A program made the position numbers and the translations under genes. The notes below the pieces were generated by a model, which saw nothing but the letters and a program-made list of their open reading frames with translations, searched no databases and was not told the origin of the DNA. DNA of 64,000 nucleotides from Streptococcus troglodytae (GTDB lineage: Bacteria; Bacillota; Bacilli; Lactobacillales; Streptococcaceae): NCBI RefSeq assembly GCF_002355215.1, contig NZ_AP014612.1, positions 1,984,001-2,048,000 of the forward strand. Reading direction: 5' to 3'. Positions 1-8,847 of the stretch are shown here, piece after piece (the stretch's first letter is position 1; each line of letters opens with the position of its first letter).

Positions 1-275
1 CACCTAAAGCTGCCAACGCCATCAAGATATGCGTGTTAGGAACAAAACAGTTGGCTTTTTTTGATTGCTCAACAGTGTCTTCAACACCTTCCCAGATAAC
101 ATGATAACCAGCAATCAGCAAGGCCAAGATAGTTAGGCTTTTTTTGATCTCAGGAGTAAAATTGGGCAAAAGTCCCGCAATAAATAATATTAGTCCTAAA
201 AAGAAAAGGTTATTGGCATATTGAAAGCCAAGTTATTTTTTGAAGCCTTTTCTTTTGTTTATCGTCTGTAGACAT
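1..275 (-). CDS. zccE: Zinc/cobalt/cadmium-exporting P-type ATPase ZccE, N-terminal part, cut by window edge
   Basis: The reverse strand encodes the start of a heavy-metal P1B-type ATPase. The stretch ending VPNTHILMALAALG matches the conserved segment after the first membrane helices of this family, and hydrophobic helices precede it. The start is the ATG at 273-275 behind an AGGAG ribosome site. Read literally, the first frame stops at 210-212 and the ATPase frame only opens after a stop at 233-235. A one-base change between 213 and 235 is therefore needed; dropping one T from the TTT of GGCTTTCAA joins the two frames. Identification as zccE (zinc tolerance exporter of S. mutans) rests on its divergent MerR-type neighbour. 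The rest of the gene lies outside the window. Confidence 0.75.
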
Positions 276-301
276 GATTGGCTCCTTTCCAATACAGAAA
301 T

Positions 302-582
302 CATTGCACTTTTAGCAAACCTTGTTATAGTTTAACTATAAACCATACCTTAAAGGGAAGGTCAAGCTATTTATGAAAAAAACGCAACAGTTATTAACAA
401 TTGGACAACTGGCTAAGTTTTCAGGTCTTCATGTCAAAGCATTACGTTATTATGAAAAAATCGGAATTTTAAATCCGACTGCTATAGATAAACAAAATGG
501 CTATCGCTATTACTCTTATGCTCACATTCCTTATGTGAACATGATTAAAATTTGTGCTAATTATGGTCTATATTTAAAATTA
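302..582 (+). repeat. Left copy of ~270-bp direct repeat bounding the island
   Basis: This stretch (zcc promoter plus roughly the first 66 codons of zccR) recurs at 14362-14642. Over the core 302-570 the two copies differ at very few bases, for example TCAGGT versus TCTGGT. They diverge after AATTATGGTCT at 570 and 14630, with a short patch of residual similarity. It looks like the scar of a recombination event that placed the island between zccE and zccR. Confidence 0.85.
304..365. promoter_or_regulatory. Divergent zccE/zccR promoter with MerR-type 19-bp spacer, left copy
   Basis: On the minus strand TTGACC (360-365) and TATAGT (335-340) are 19 bp apart. This over-long spacing is the hallmark of promoters that MerR-family activators untwist. 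The spacer carries the imperfect dyad ACCTTCCCTTTAAGGT and should respond to ZccR and metal to drive zccE. On the plus strand TTGCAC (304-309) and TATAGT (326-331), 16 bp apart, would transcribe the zccR copy. Confidence 0.7.
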
Positions 583-645
583 ACTAGTGCCACGAGTACT
601 AGAGTATATATGAATATTCTTGAGACAATCAACTTTAACAGCTGA
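373..645 (+). pseudogene. zccR: Truncated ZccR (MerR family): HTH domain only, chimeric tail
   Basis: The first 66 residues are those of full-length ZccR at 14434-15228, including the winged-helix DNA-binding domain (ALRYYEKIGIL, GYRYYSYAHI). After the repeat ends, the frame runs about 24 unrelated codons to a stop. The metal-sensing and dimerisation part is missing, so it should not work as a normal MerR regulator. It keeps its own promoter and ribosome site and could still yield a 90-residue DNA-binding fragment. This is a structural truncation, not a one-base break. Confidence 0.8.
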
Positions 646-774
646 TGAAATTGCTTATAACCTAGTAATAAATGGAACAGAAAAAATTAGGGAAATGCTC
701 AGTGAAACTGTTCAAACTCAATCAAAAAAGACATCCAAGAGATAACTCTTGAATATCTTGAAACATTGTTCTAA
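614..774 (+). pseudogene. Remnant resembling the C-terminus of a TetR-type regulator
   Basis: An open stretch with no start codon reads LTADEIAYNLVINGTEKI, then, after one added A in the A-run near 723-728, KKDIQEITLEYLETLF and a stop. The acidic, helical composition resembles the end of TetR-family regulators, but the match is by eye and weak. There is no DNA-binding part. It lies just inside the island's left boundary. Confidence 0.3.
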
Positions 775-993
775 TCATATTGATTAATATTTTAAGCTTT
801 ACGCGCTTTCTTAAAATCTGGTTTATGATTAGGCATTTGAATAGATTTGAATGTGTGTAGTTTCAAATGTCTACGCTTTTTATTTTGCTTAAATTCAGAA
901 AGTCAGAATTTCTTTGAATAAAACAGGGAATTTTTTTATGAGTAGAATTATGTTGCTATTAATTAGTAAGAGAAACTTATCATAGGAGGTAAA

Positions 994-1253
994 ATGTAAT
1001 TCCTATAAACCAACTGTACCAGAATCTAAAAGAAACTATTTACCATTTAGAAACCTATATTATCACAAATATATTTAACAAGAAAAACAATCTCTCTGTA
1101 AAACTATTTGCTTATAATCTATTTATCTATGCAAATCACAATATACAGATAACTTTGCCACAAATTCAGAAATTAACAACCTATCACCAACTACGTAACG
1201 TAGCAGGTCAGCCAATTTATTATGAACGGATTGAGCCTTCAAAGATTAATTGA
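994..1253 (+). CDS. Small unrecognised protein gene (~86 aa), frame broken at start codon
   Basis: A perfect AGGAGG stands 4 nt before an ATG at 994-996 that as read is followed at once by TAA. The frame one base off is open for 85 codons to TGA at 1251-1253. It begins VIPINQLYQNLKETIYHLET and ends NVAGQPIYYERIEPSKIN. Restoring one base right after the ATG gives an exact 87-codon gene. I do not recognise the protein; it is lysine/asparagine rich with a predicted helical start. It lies on the opposite strand from the other island genes. The nearby pattern of single-base losses favours a real gene over chance. Confidence 0.4.
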
Positions 1254-1300
1254 TAAAAACAGTTGATTATTTTGCAAATTTTGAATACATTTTTGATAAT

Positions 1301-1987
1301 TTAATAAGAAATATCTAAAACTGATGTAATAAAAGTATCTAGTTCAGCTTGACAAACTTTTCTGCTATAATAAGCACCTTTAGCATATCCGCATTCTGAA
1401 CAGACATAATCGTTGTCCAGAACAAAGTAATCAAAACTAGTTTGGAATGGTTTTTGAACTTCTGTAATGATTCTCCTTTTCATATCTATTGAAAAAGAGT
1501 TCAGACTTTTGCTAAGACCTATACCTAGATATTTTACATAAGCCTCTTTTATAGTCCATAAGATAGCTTTTCTTTTATAACTATTTTGACTCCAGTATTT
1601 TTCAGATTCAGAAAAAACTCGTTCGCCAATCAAATCCCAATCTTCCTTTCTATTTTCAACATCTATTCCAATTGGTGACTTTCCGATAGCTACCACTACC
1701 CATTCCCCTGAATGAGAAATATTAAACTTTAAATTATGCCAATTTTTAAAACATGGCTTACCATATTTATTATAACTATAATCAATATCTATTATTTTTC
1801 TAGTATATAAATAGACAGCATATTTGAGAAGTACTTCTGCTATGACACATCTGATTTTATCCTCTATACGAAAATACTTAGAAGCCTTATATCGCCGTTC
1901 TTCAGTGACAGCTCTTTTAAGGTAGTCATACTTCTCATTGTTAATCTGACCTACATTTACACACAGAATTAATGCTTTTTGAAACAT
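1301..1987 (-). CDS. Sfp-type 4'-phosphopantetheinyl transferase
   Basis: This 228-residue enzyme transfers phosphopantetheine from CoA to carrier proteins. It has the Sfp-family landmarks: a KYGKP motif at about 74-78, FNISHSGEW at about 88-96, GIDVEN at 107-112 with the metal-binding Asp and Glu, and WTIKEAYVKYLG at 144-155 with the catalytic KE and Lys. Length is normal for the Sfp group and all key residues are present. An AAGGAG site precedes the start. It is the last gene of the island's minus-strand set. Sfp-type enzymes normally serve peptide or polyketide synthetases, yet none is in this window, so its substrate is either elsewhere on the chromosome or lost. Confidence 0.9.
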   Translation of the reverse strand: MFQKALILCVNVGQINNEKYDYLKRAVTEERRYKASKYFRIEDKIRCVIAEVLLKYAVYLYTRKIIDIDYSYNKYGKPCFKNWHNLKFNISHSGEWVVVAIGKSPIGIDVENRKEDWDLIGERVFSESEKYWSQNSYKRKAILWTIKEAYVKYLGIGLSKSLNSFSIDMKRRIITEVQKPFQTSFDYFVLDNDYVCSECGYAKGAYYSRKVCQAELDTFITSVLDISY

Positions 1988-2136
1988 TGCTCTTTATCTC
2001 CTTTTAGGAATCTATCTTTTTATTTTCCTTAATAGACTTGTTCTGTCCCTTGTTGGTAGTTACTGAAAAAACAACGGATAGAATAAGAACGGCAAGGGCT
2101 TCCGGCTCCTTATCTTAAAAATCTTCATACAGCTTC

Positions 2137-3843
2137 TCACCATTCTGATAAGAATTCTGCCTGTCGACTATCATCCCTGATTTTTTTAACCTTTCGAATA
2201 AATAAAAATCTGATGACTAAAATGAGGGCATTTAAGATGGCAAACATATAAACAAAGGTCATCCAGTTGAGCTGGAATGGCATATAGTCCCCTGTCTGAA
2301 GAGAAGTCATAATCTGTATATTCCTTGCAGCATAGATAGCCACAGGCAGAGTGAGGAAGAAAAGCAGATTGCTTATCACAATGTAGGGGTTAAGCAGGAT
2401 ACGGTAGACCTCTCTCTCCTCATATCCTAGCAAATCGAACATTAATAGGGTCTGAATATTCCCATTCAAGCCGATAAACACGGCTAGATAAATCAATAAA
2501 CAACCCGTTATGACCCCGATACTTTGGTTAATAATGGCGCTTGCTCTGTTAGAAGTCTGACTTCTTTGGACATCGGATAATTTTTCCTCTAGGGAGCGAA
2601 CTTTTCCTTCACCTTTTTCTTGAGGCTTATTGGTCAATCTGCCGTTAAAACGATCATCAGTTTCATTTACCATAGCTGATGCCTGATCTCTTGGAATATA
2701 TATTGTCTTTAAATCGGCATTCTCCGCAAATCCAGCTATCTTTATCTGATGTCGCTTTCCCTTTACTCTTAGCTCTAGAGTATCCCCAACTTTAAAGCCA
2801 TAATTCTCCCGCAACTCAGGGTTTACGTAGACCCCCTGGGTGGGATCTAGCATTTCTCCCTTACTGTCAATCAGCTGAAATAAGTCATTTTGACTGGTAA
2901 ATGAAAGGGCTTGATAAGCTATAGCTTCGCCTTTAATCATTAGGTCAACATCATATTTAAGATAAGTTACAGAATTTGAAGCAAGGTTAGCCTCTTCCTT
3001 TTGGTAGTTATCATAGCTGATATCATAAGAATAGTGCCGGCCGTTCTTCTGAGATTCAAGAATTTTAGAAGAGCTAAAGGTTAGAGACAGACTTAAGACA
3101 AACATGATACTAAACGTAACGATAGCAATCAACAAGAGACCTAAGGTGCTGAAATGATTTAGAGTCAGCTTAAATTTAAACTTATGCTTCATCGGTAGCT
3201 TTTGAATGCTCTTCTCTATCAAACCAGGACGGATAGTTTTACCGTCTGTCTGTTTCATCATTAGAGCAACATCTGTCTTTCTCACTGTCAGTCCTGCCAG
3301 ATAGGCAATAGCTCCTAGGAAAAGACTTAGGAAGAGGGTTCCCGTTATAACTGACTGCAGAGAAAGCCCCTTACTCAATCCTTGAACTAGGTAGGTCTGG
3401 TGATTCGCAGAAAGGAGGATGTCGGACCCCCAGAAACCCAAGACTAATCCAAGCAACGAACTGATCAAGGACAACCCGCTGATTAATAGACCATAGATTG
3501 CCAGCACACTGGAGAAAGAAAAGCCAAGGGACATCAGCTGGGCTAGCTGCACTCGATTCCTTTGGAGCGTCCCTCTGATGAATAAGAATAAAATTAGGGA
3601 GAAGATGGCTACCATGGCGACAGTAATATTTCTGATTAAGAGTTGATTACTTTTCAAAGCTGTGAAATAATTAGCCTTATTGCCTGATAATTGCTCTCCA
3701 CCTAAACGAAGTAAATTGGTATCAATCGCGAAATGAACGAAGAAGTACATAAAGGAAGTGAAGATTATAATCAGAGATAGAATAGACACCATAGTCCTCT
3801 TGGCCAAAAAGTCCCTGGATAGATATTTAAATAGCAACCCCAT
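2137..3843 (-). CDS. ABC transporter permease, FtsX/MacB type (system A)
   Basis: This 568-residue membrane protein has an N-terminal helix (about 20-40), a three-helix FtsX bundle in the first 200 residues, an extracytoplasmic domain, and a second helix set at about 440-550. It starts one base after its partner ATPase stops, so the two form a unit. FtsX-type permeases with a separate ATPase commonly export or remove peptides and lipids. In this setting it may export or give immunity to a secondary metabolite, which is inferred from context only. The frame is intact. Confidence 0.85.
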   Translation of the reverse strand: MGLLFKYLSRDFLAKRTMVSILSLIIIFTSFMYFFVHFAIDTNLLRLGGEQLSGNKANYFTALKSNQLLIRNITVAMVAIFSLILFLFIRGTLQRNRVQLAQLMSLGFSFSSVLAIYGLLISGLSLISSLLGLVLGFWGSDILLSANHQTYLVQGLSKGLSLQSVITGTLFLSLFLGAIAYLAGLTVRKTDVALMMKQTDGKTIRPGLIEKSIQKLPMKHKFKFKLTLNHFSTLGLLLIAIVTFSIMFVLSLSLTFSSSKILESQKNGRHYSYDISYDNYQKEEANLASNSVTYLKYDVDLMIKGEAIAYQALSFTSQNDLFQLIDSKGEMLDPTQGVYVNPELRENYGFKVGDTLELRVKGKRHQIKIAGFAENADLKTIYIPRDQASAMVNETDDRFNGRLTNKPQEKGEGKVRSLEEKLSDVQRSQTSNRASAIINQSIGVITGCLLIYLAVFIGLNGNIQTLLMFDLLGYEEREVYRILLNPYIVISNLLFFLTLPVAIYAARNIQIMTSLQTGDYMPFQLNWMTFVYMFAILNALILVIRFLFIRKVKKIRDDSRQAEFLSEW

Positions 3844-3844
3844 A

Positions 3845-4546
3845 TTAAATCTCCCAACTCATTTGATCCGGCGACAGCTTCTCCCTATTCATGTCGTCCC
3901 TAACAATACGGCCATCTTCTAAGAGCAGTATTCGGTCAGCTGTTCTCGCAATTTCTCGATTATGTGTCGTAAAAAGGATACTGGTTCCGTAGGTTTGCTT
4001 GATAGCATGCAATAAAACAATAATGTTCTTACTGTTTTCGCTGTCCAGAGCGCCCGTCGCCTCATCACAAAATAAGACAGCCGGTTTCTTGATAACGGCT
4101 CTGGCAATGCAGACCCTCTGTTGCTCACCGCCCGACAGCTGATGAGGATATTTGTTCAAAAGTTTCTCAATTCCCAGTAGAGAGACCAATTCTTCTAGGT
4201 CTGCTGCCTCAAGGGCATACTTGCTACCCATCTGAATGTTCTCCTCCACTGTTAGATTAGGAATTAACATATAGTGCTGAAAGACCAAACCAATGTCTTC
4301 TCTCCTAAACTTGGCCACTGCCGATTTGCTCAGCTGGCCTATTTCCTTTCCTTTGTATAAGACCTGTCCAGAACTTGGTTTCAGTAGAGACGATAAGATA
4401 TTAAGCATCGTTGACTTTCCTGAGCCGCTGTGACCCAAGATTGCTACAAACTGCTGATGATCGATTTTCAGGTCTGTATTCTGCAGGACATACCTGTCCT
4501 CGTACTTTTTACTGATTGATTTAGCTTCTAATAGCGCTTCTGTCAT
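3845..4546 (-). CDS. ABC transporter ATP-binding protein (system A)
   Basis: This 233-residue ATPase of the MacB/LolD type powers the permease directly downstream. It shows Walker A GHSGSGKS (about 38-45), a Q-loop in FQHYMLIPN, signature LSGGEQQR, Walker B VLFCDEATGALD and an H-loop in TTHN. The usual DEPTGALD is DEATGALD here, a mild change at the Pro position that should not prevent catalysis. An AGGAG site precedes the ATG. The gene is separated from the rest of the island operon by an 800-bp gap holding a repeat and an rgg remnant, so it may have its own promoter. Confidence 0.88.
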   Translation of the reverse strand: MTEALLEAKSISKKYEDRYVLQNTDLKIDHQQFVAILGHSGSGKSTMLNILSSLLKPSSGQVLYKGKEIGQLSKSAVAKFRREDIGLVFQHYMLIPNLTVEENIQMGSKYALEAADLEELVSLLGIEKLLNKYPHQLSGGEQQRVCIARAVIKKPAVLFCDEATGALDSENSKNIIVLLHAIKQTYGTSILFTTHNREIARTADRILLLEDGRIVRDDMNREKLSPDQMSWEI

Positions 4547-4569
4547 GGCACACTCCTTTTATTTTATTT

Positions 4570-4904
4570 ATACTCAATTAAAATCAAAAAACAGACTAGG
4601 TAGAAGTAGCCAAGACGGCAGGAACCTGCTCGTCCTGACACGAGAAAGCCCACGGGATTTTCTCTAACTCCCGCACTAACCATCTTTCTGGAAAATTATC
4701 GTTCCAAGAAAGATGGTGTCGGTGCAAGTCGCAGACTGTTCAAAAGCTCCAGTAGAGGTTTTGAGGTTGTGGATACAGCTTCCGGTAGGAAGTGTCAAGA
4801 GTACGGTTATTTGACGAAAGCTTTGCTTTCTTCATCTGCAACCCTTAACAGTCCCCAGACTGTTAAAGCTGACATGGTATGAATTTGATTTTTGAAGAGT
4901 ATTA
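4570..4904. repeat. MITE-like streptococcal intergenic repeat with terminal inverted ends
   Basis: The left end (TACTCAATTAAAATCAAAA) and the reverse complement of the right end (TACTCTTCAAAAATCAAAT) are similar, giving about 19-bp imperfect terminal repeats around a 335-bp non-coding body. The wording (AAACAGACTAGGTAG near the left, GTTTTGAGGTTGTGGATA inside, AGCTGACATGGT near the right) resembles the dispersed intergenic repeat seen often in mitis-group streptococci. A shorter related copy lies at 25761-26032. No transposase is encoded, so it would have to be moved in trans. Confidence 0.55.
4679..4718. repeat. Stem-loop inside the intergenic repeat
   Basis: ACCATCTTTCTGGAA pairs with TTCCAAGAAAGATGGT across about ten bases, about 14 pairs with one bulged base. 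It lies within the MITE-like element and could fold in either transcript. Role unknown. Confidence 0.5.
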
Positions 4905-5045
4905 GCGACATATCCCTGTAAACATGTCTGTATCAATAGTAGCATAATCTAAGCTAAATGATCAAAAAACATTATATCTTGTTGTTGATGCTGTTATTTT
5001 ACACCATATTTTTGCTATTTTCGTTTTTTCAAATCTGCAGCTTAT

Positions 5046-5274
5046 TTTAAATTGCAAATTTACAATTTTCATTTAGATGAATCACAAGAAAATCCTTTCT
5101 TGTTCTACCTCAGACAGTCTGGAAGACGATAATCAATTTTAGCCGACTGTATGTGACTATAAGAACCGGTAATTTTGAACAGAATAAAAATACCCTAACA
5201 ACATCTTTGATTTTCAGACCTCTGGCTATTCTCAGTTCTCTATAAAGCTCTCCTAACTCCATGGATTTTTGCAT
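5046..5274 (-). pseudogene. Rgg-family regulator remnant (N-terminal HTH only)
   Basis: From an ATG at 5274 the reverse strand reads MELGELYRELRIARGLKIKD, the characteristic beginning of an Rgg/GadR/MutR helix-turn-helix. The frame is then disturbed. A piece resembling LSVSRLSEFE of the next helix is visible about 90 bp on, in another frame and followed by stops. The large peptide-binding C-terminal domain is absent. Rgg regulators often sit beside the peptide or metabolite loci they control, so this fits a lost local regulator. Confidence 0.6.
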
Positions 5275-5382
5275 ATTAAGATTTTTCAAGACAATTAGCT
5301 CGCCTTTTTCTAATAATGGTTTCGTATATGGCTTAGTTTTTGAGAAAAGAGCAAAACCTCCGGCTTCGTTCCTTAATCTATC

Positions 5383-5697
5383 TTATTCTTCGTCTACTTG
5401 TTTATAAACCGATTTCTTGGCTTCTTCTTGTTCAACGATATTTTCAACTATAAAATCAACCGTTTTGAAGTCGAAATAGTCTCTTGCCACTTTAATATTT
5501 GCTACAATATCATCTTCATTCAAGGTTTTATCGAACATTTTTTTCATTTTTATACTTCTTGTAATATCGGAAATCACCTTGCTTGCTACTTTATCATCGT
5601 TATCAAGGAGAATAACCTGATAACCATAGTTAGCAAAGCGCTCCGCAACACCTTTTCCCATTACACCTGCACCGATAATTCCTATTTTCGGCTTCAT
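5383..5697 (-). pseudogene. 3-hydroxyacyl-CoA dehydrogenase, N-terminal fragment
   Basis: The 104 residues begin with the Rossmann nucleotide-binding motif GIIGAGVMGKGVAERF and the acidic end of the second strand (LLDND). They then follow the 3-hydroxybutyryl-CoA dehydrogenase pattern for about 90 residues. Family members are about 280-300 residues, so the catalytic His region and the C-terminal domain are gone. The frame stays open for 35 codons after the stop and runs into the rgg remnant. Relatives in secondary-metabolite loci make unusual extender units (general knowledge). AGGAGG precedes the ATG, and it follows the ATPase gene by 21 bp. Confidence 0.65.
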
Positions 5698-5718
5698 TCT
5701 TATCGCCTCCTGTTCTGT

Positions 5719-6484
5719 TTAAATCTCTATCTCGGACATAATGTCATTAATCTTATTTTTTCTATTAATAATAGACGTTTGTGATTTGTCCCACGGTCCG
5801 AGAAACTCTTTTCGGTAGATGACTCCATCTAATAAAAACCAGACCTGATTAGCCTTTGCAGCTACTAAGGGATCATGCGTAACAAGCATGATAGTACTTC
5901 CTTTATGATTAATGTCTACAAATAAATCCATGATTTCTTCTGAAGACTTAGAGTTTAGTGACCCCGTGGGTTCATCCGCAAAAACTAGTTTAGGATCATT
6001 CATAAAACTACGGCATATACTGACTCTTTGTGCTTGCCCACCAGATAAAGACATCGTATTCCTATCTGCTAATTCAATAATTCCAGTTAGTTCCATCAAT
6101 TCATTTGCTTCATCAGCAATAGTCGCATCTACCTGCTTATTGAGTACAGAAGCTGCTAATATGATATTTTCTCTTACTGTTAAAGAATTGATTAAATGCG
6201 GTTGTTGGAAAACGTAGCCAAATTGACGCAATCTTATATTTGCCAGTTCTACCTGACTTAACTCACCGATATTTTTTCTTCAAGAATGACATCACCGCTT
6301 GAAGGCTGATCCATACCGCTAATATTATAGAGTAATGTTGACTTTCCTGAACCAGAAGGTCCCATAATTGCTATAAAATCTGCTTCTTCAACATCAAAAC
6401 TGATATCATTAAGAACATTTGTTATCTTTTGCTTGCCATCATTAAACTGTTTCCTTAATTTTTAACACTTAATATTGTTCTCAT
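5719..6484 (-). CDS. ABC transporter ATP-binding protein (system B), two single-base breaks
   Basis: The uninterrupted part (5719-6231) carries the Q-loop FQQPHLIN, signature LSGGQAQR, Walker B LVFADEPTGSL and VTHD. The upstream part, in another frame, holds Walker A GPSGSGKS. A true start is the ATG at 6482-6484 behind AAGGAAG. Adding one base in the AAAAATT run near 6455-6461 and one A in the A6 run at 6272-6277 gives an intact 255-residue MacB/LolD-type ATPase starting MRTILSV. It pairs with the permease just upstream in transcription. As written the product would be truncated; I regard the breaks as probable sequence errors. Confidence 0.75.
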
Positions 6485-6502
6485 TATTATCTTCCTTTAC
6501 AA

Positions 6503-8847
6503 CTATTTTTGAATAAGTTTTATGCCATTTAGCAGATTGCTAGCTAGATATACAGTAACTATCGCTACAACTAAGATACTTATCGGGAACAAACCATAAA
6601 CAATAAACGGATTGCTGATAAAGACTATCTGAGGAGCTCCCAAAGATGATGCAAATGCACTTACTAAAGGCTGTCCTGCTATAAGTACCAAGACAGAACC
6701 AATGATTAATCCAATAATCAGCGGAATGATGATACGTGTTCTGTACTGAGATCTGATATCATTGTTTTTATATCCAAGAGCTTTCATAACAGCAATATCT
6801 GCTTTGTATCTGACAATCAAAGTTCTCATAAATATAGTAATTGTCAATATAGTAACCAAAATTGCAATGATGATAGTTATCATGGTAATTAGACTAAACT
6901 GTGCAATGATATCTCCCATGCTTTGATTCACATATTCAGAAATATCTGTTACTTTTCCAGCCTGAAAATCAGATTTTAATTTGTCTTCTACTGACTGTTT
7001 TTCTTTTCTGATGAAACGTTAACAACACTTCTGCTGACATCGGCATTTAAAATGCTGCCAATAGACTTGGCACTTTTCCCGCCGTTTGTAATATCTTGAT
7101 AGATACCACTTACTTTATAAGTGTATGTATGATCTGATATTGTGAAAGTAATCTTATCACCAACTTTAACGCCTAAATCGTTGGCTAGCAAGTAGGAGAC
7201 CGCTACTTGATTTGTCTCTTTCGGAAGGCTTCCCGTTATACAAGATAAAGAGAAAATTGAATAATCACCCGTTTCAAAATTTACTGTTACTGGTTTGCCA
7301 TCAGAGTTGTCAGTTTTAGCCAAGTAGGTATTGAAAATTTGATAATCAGTAATATTATCATCATTAGCAAGAGCTGACTTTACAGTGCTTTCAGCAACCC
7401 CGCCTTGCTGAAAATCAACTCTGAGATCAGATGAAGCTACTCCCATATAAGACGTAAATTGATTTGATTTAAAAGTGCTCGTAATCTGAACAGGTAGTAA
7501 AACTAGAAAAGCTAGAGACGTAAAGATAAGAAGAAGAACAATATAAGGCTTCTTATAACTTAGCAGGTATTTAATGCCTAGTTTAAAATTAGCCCAAGCA
7601 CCTCCTCTTCCAAATAATGACGGACGCTTGATGACTTTATCGCTGGAAATTTCATTATTATCTTGCAGCGCTTTGATAGTATTAACTTTCTCAATTCTTT
7701 TGATACTCTTTCGGCATAATAGAACAATAGCGCAGCCTATACAGGCAATCGCTAATATTTGGAGACCATAATCAACAATTCCTTTATCGGCAACCCCCAT
7801 ATATAGTTCAAGGTTCTGTTCTACTACCGGAGTTAATTTGAAAGATAACAGATATCCAATGGTACAACCAATCACAGTAATTAATGAGTACTTGATAAGG
7901 TAAATACTCTCTATATACTTATTAGGAATTCCCAACCCTTGCATGATAGCAATATCCATATAGTCCTGATTGATACTCGATAGCATTGCAAATCTCACAC
8001 AAAGCACTGAGATAATAACCAGAAATACTACAACTACTATCAGCAGGGAGGCTGTCAGTATATCTGTCAGAGCATTTAAAAGTTTCATCTCGGAATACGT
8101 AATGGTGGCTCCGCTGGAAGGCAATTTTGCGTTCCGATAAGCTGTTTCAACAGCATCAATATCATTCGTATCTTTTACACGAAACTCTATTAAATATTCT
8201 AACGTTCCAGTCTGACGGGCCACTTGGTTCCAGTCCTTCTGGTTGACCAATATACGCTTTGATGAGACAAACGAGGAATTCATCTCGGAATCCTTGACAA
8301 AATCTGCAATTTTAAAGGTAATATAGTCACTTCCGACTTTTATCTTAATAGGATCTCCAATTCTAAGATTGTATTTAATCTTATAATATACTGGAACAAG
8401 CGCTTGGCCTTCTTTAACAGAAGCGACCTTGTTTTTTGAATTTAGCAGAAAATCAAATTGACTGTTCTGTGTCACCAAGGCGCAATCTATGACACTGCTG
8501 CTTTCACTGCTTCCATTACTGTTAATGTACAAATCTTCGCCAGCAATATTTAACATATTAACAATCTCATATTTTTCAACAGAGTTATTATTTTTGGCAA
8601 ATTTCTTGACAGCATTCGCATCTAAATTTCCAGAATGCATCTGCAAGAGATGTGAAGTCTTTGCTGTCGCACTAAATGTATTAAGTGAGTTATTTAGTGA
8701 ATATAAAAGATTTGTTGCTGATGCAAATAGTCCAGAAGCCATTGCAATGAAAACAATCAGTGTGATGCAGATAATTTTACCTTTTCGTAGTTCTTTCCAG
8801 ATAATTCTTCTTTTCATATATCTTTTAGTCCTCCACATTATAGTCAA
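6503..8847 (-). CDS. ABC transporter permease, duplicated FtsX type (system B), one single-base break
   Basis: Two reading frames (619 and 142 residues) are halves of one protein. Adding one A in the run at 6998-7002 joins them into 781 residues. The protein has an N-terminal helix, a first FtsX bundle at about 260-390, a second helix at about 440, an extracytoplasmic domain, and the last FtsX bundle at the C-terminus. This two-domain form is usual for FtsX exporters of about 780 residues. Its start overlaps the MFS gene by 23 bp and the ATPase starts 18 bp after its stop, so it is tightly operonic. The export role is inferred from family and context. Confidence 0.78.

Noticed and set aside
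5398..5784. 128-codon plus-strand open frame
   Set aside because: It is antisense to the dehydrogenase fragment and the ABC ATPase, with Phe/Ile/Asn-rich composition and no ribosome site; a shadow frame.
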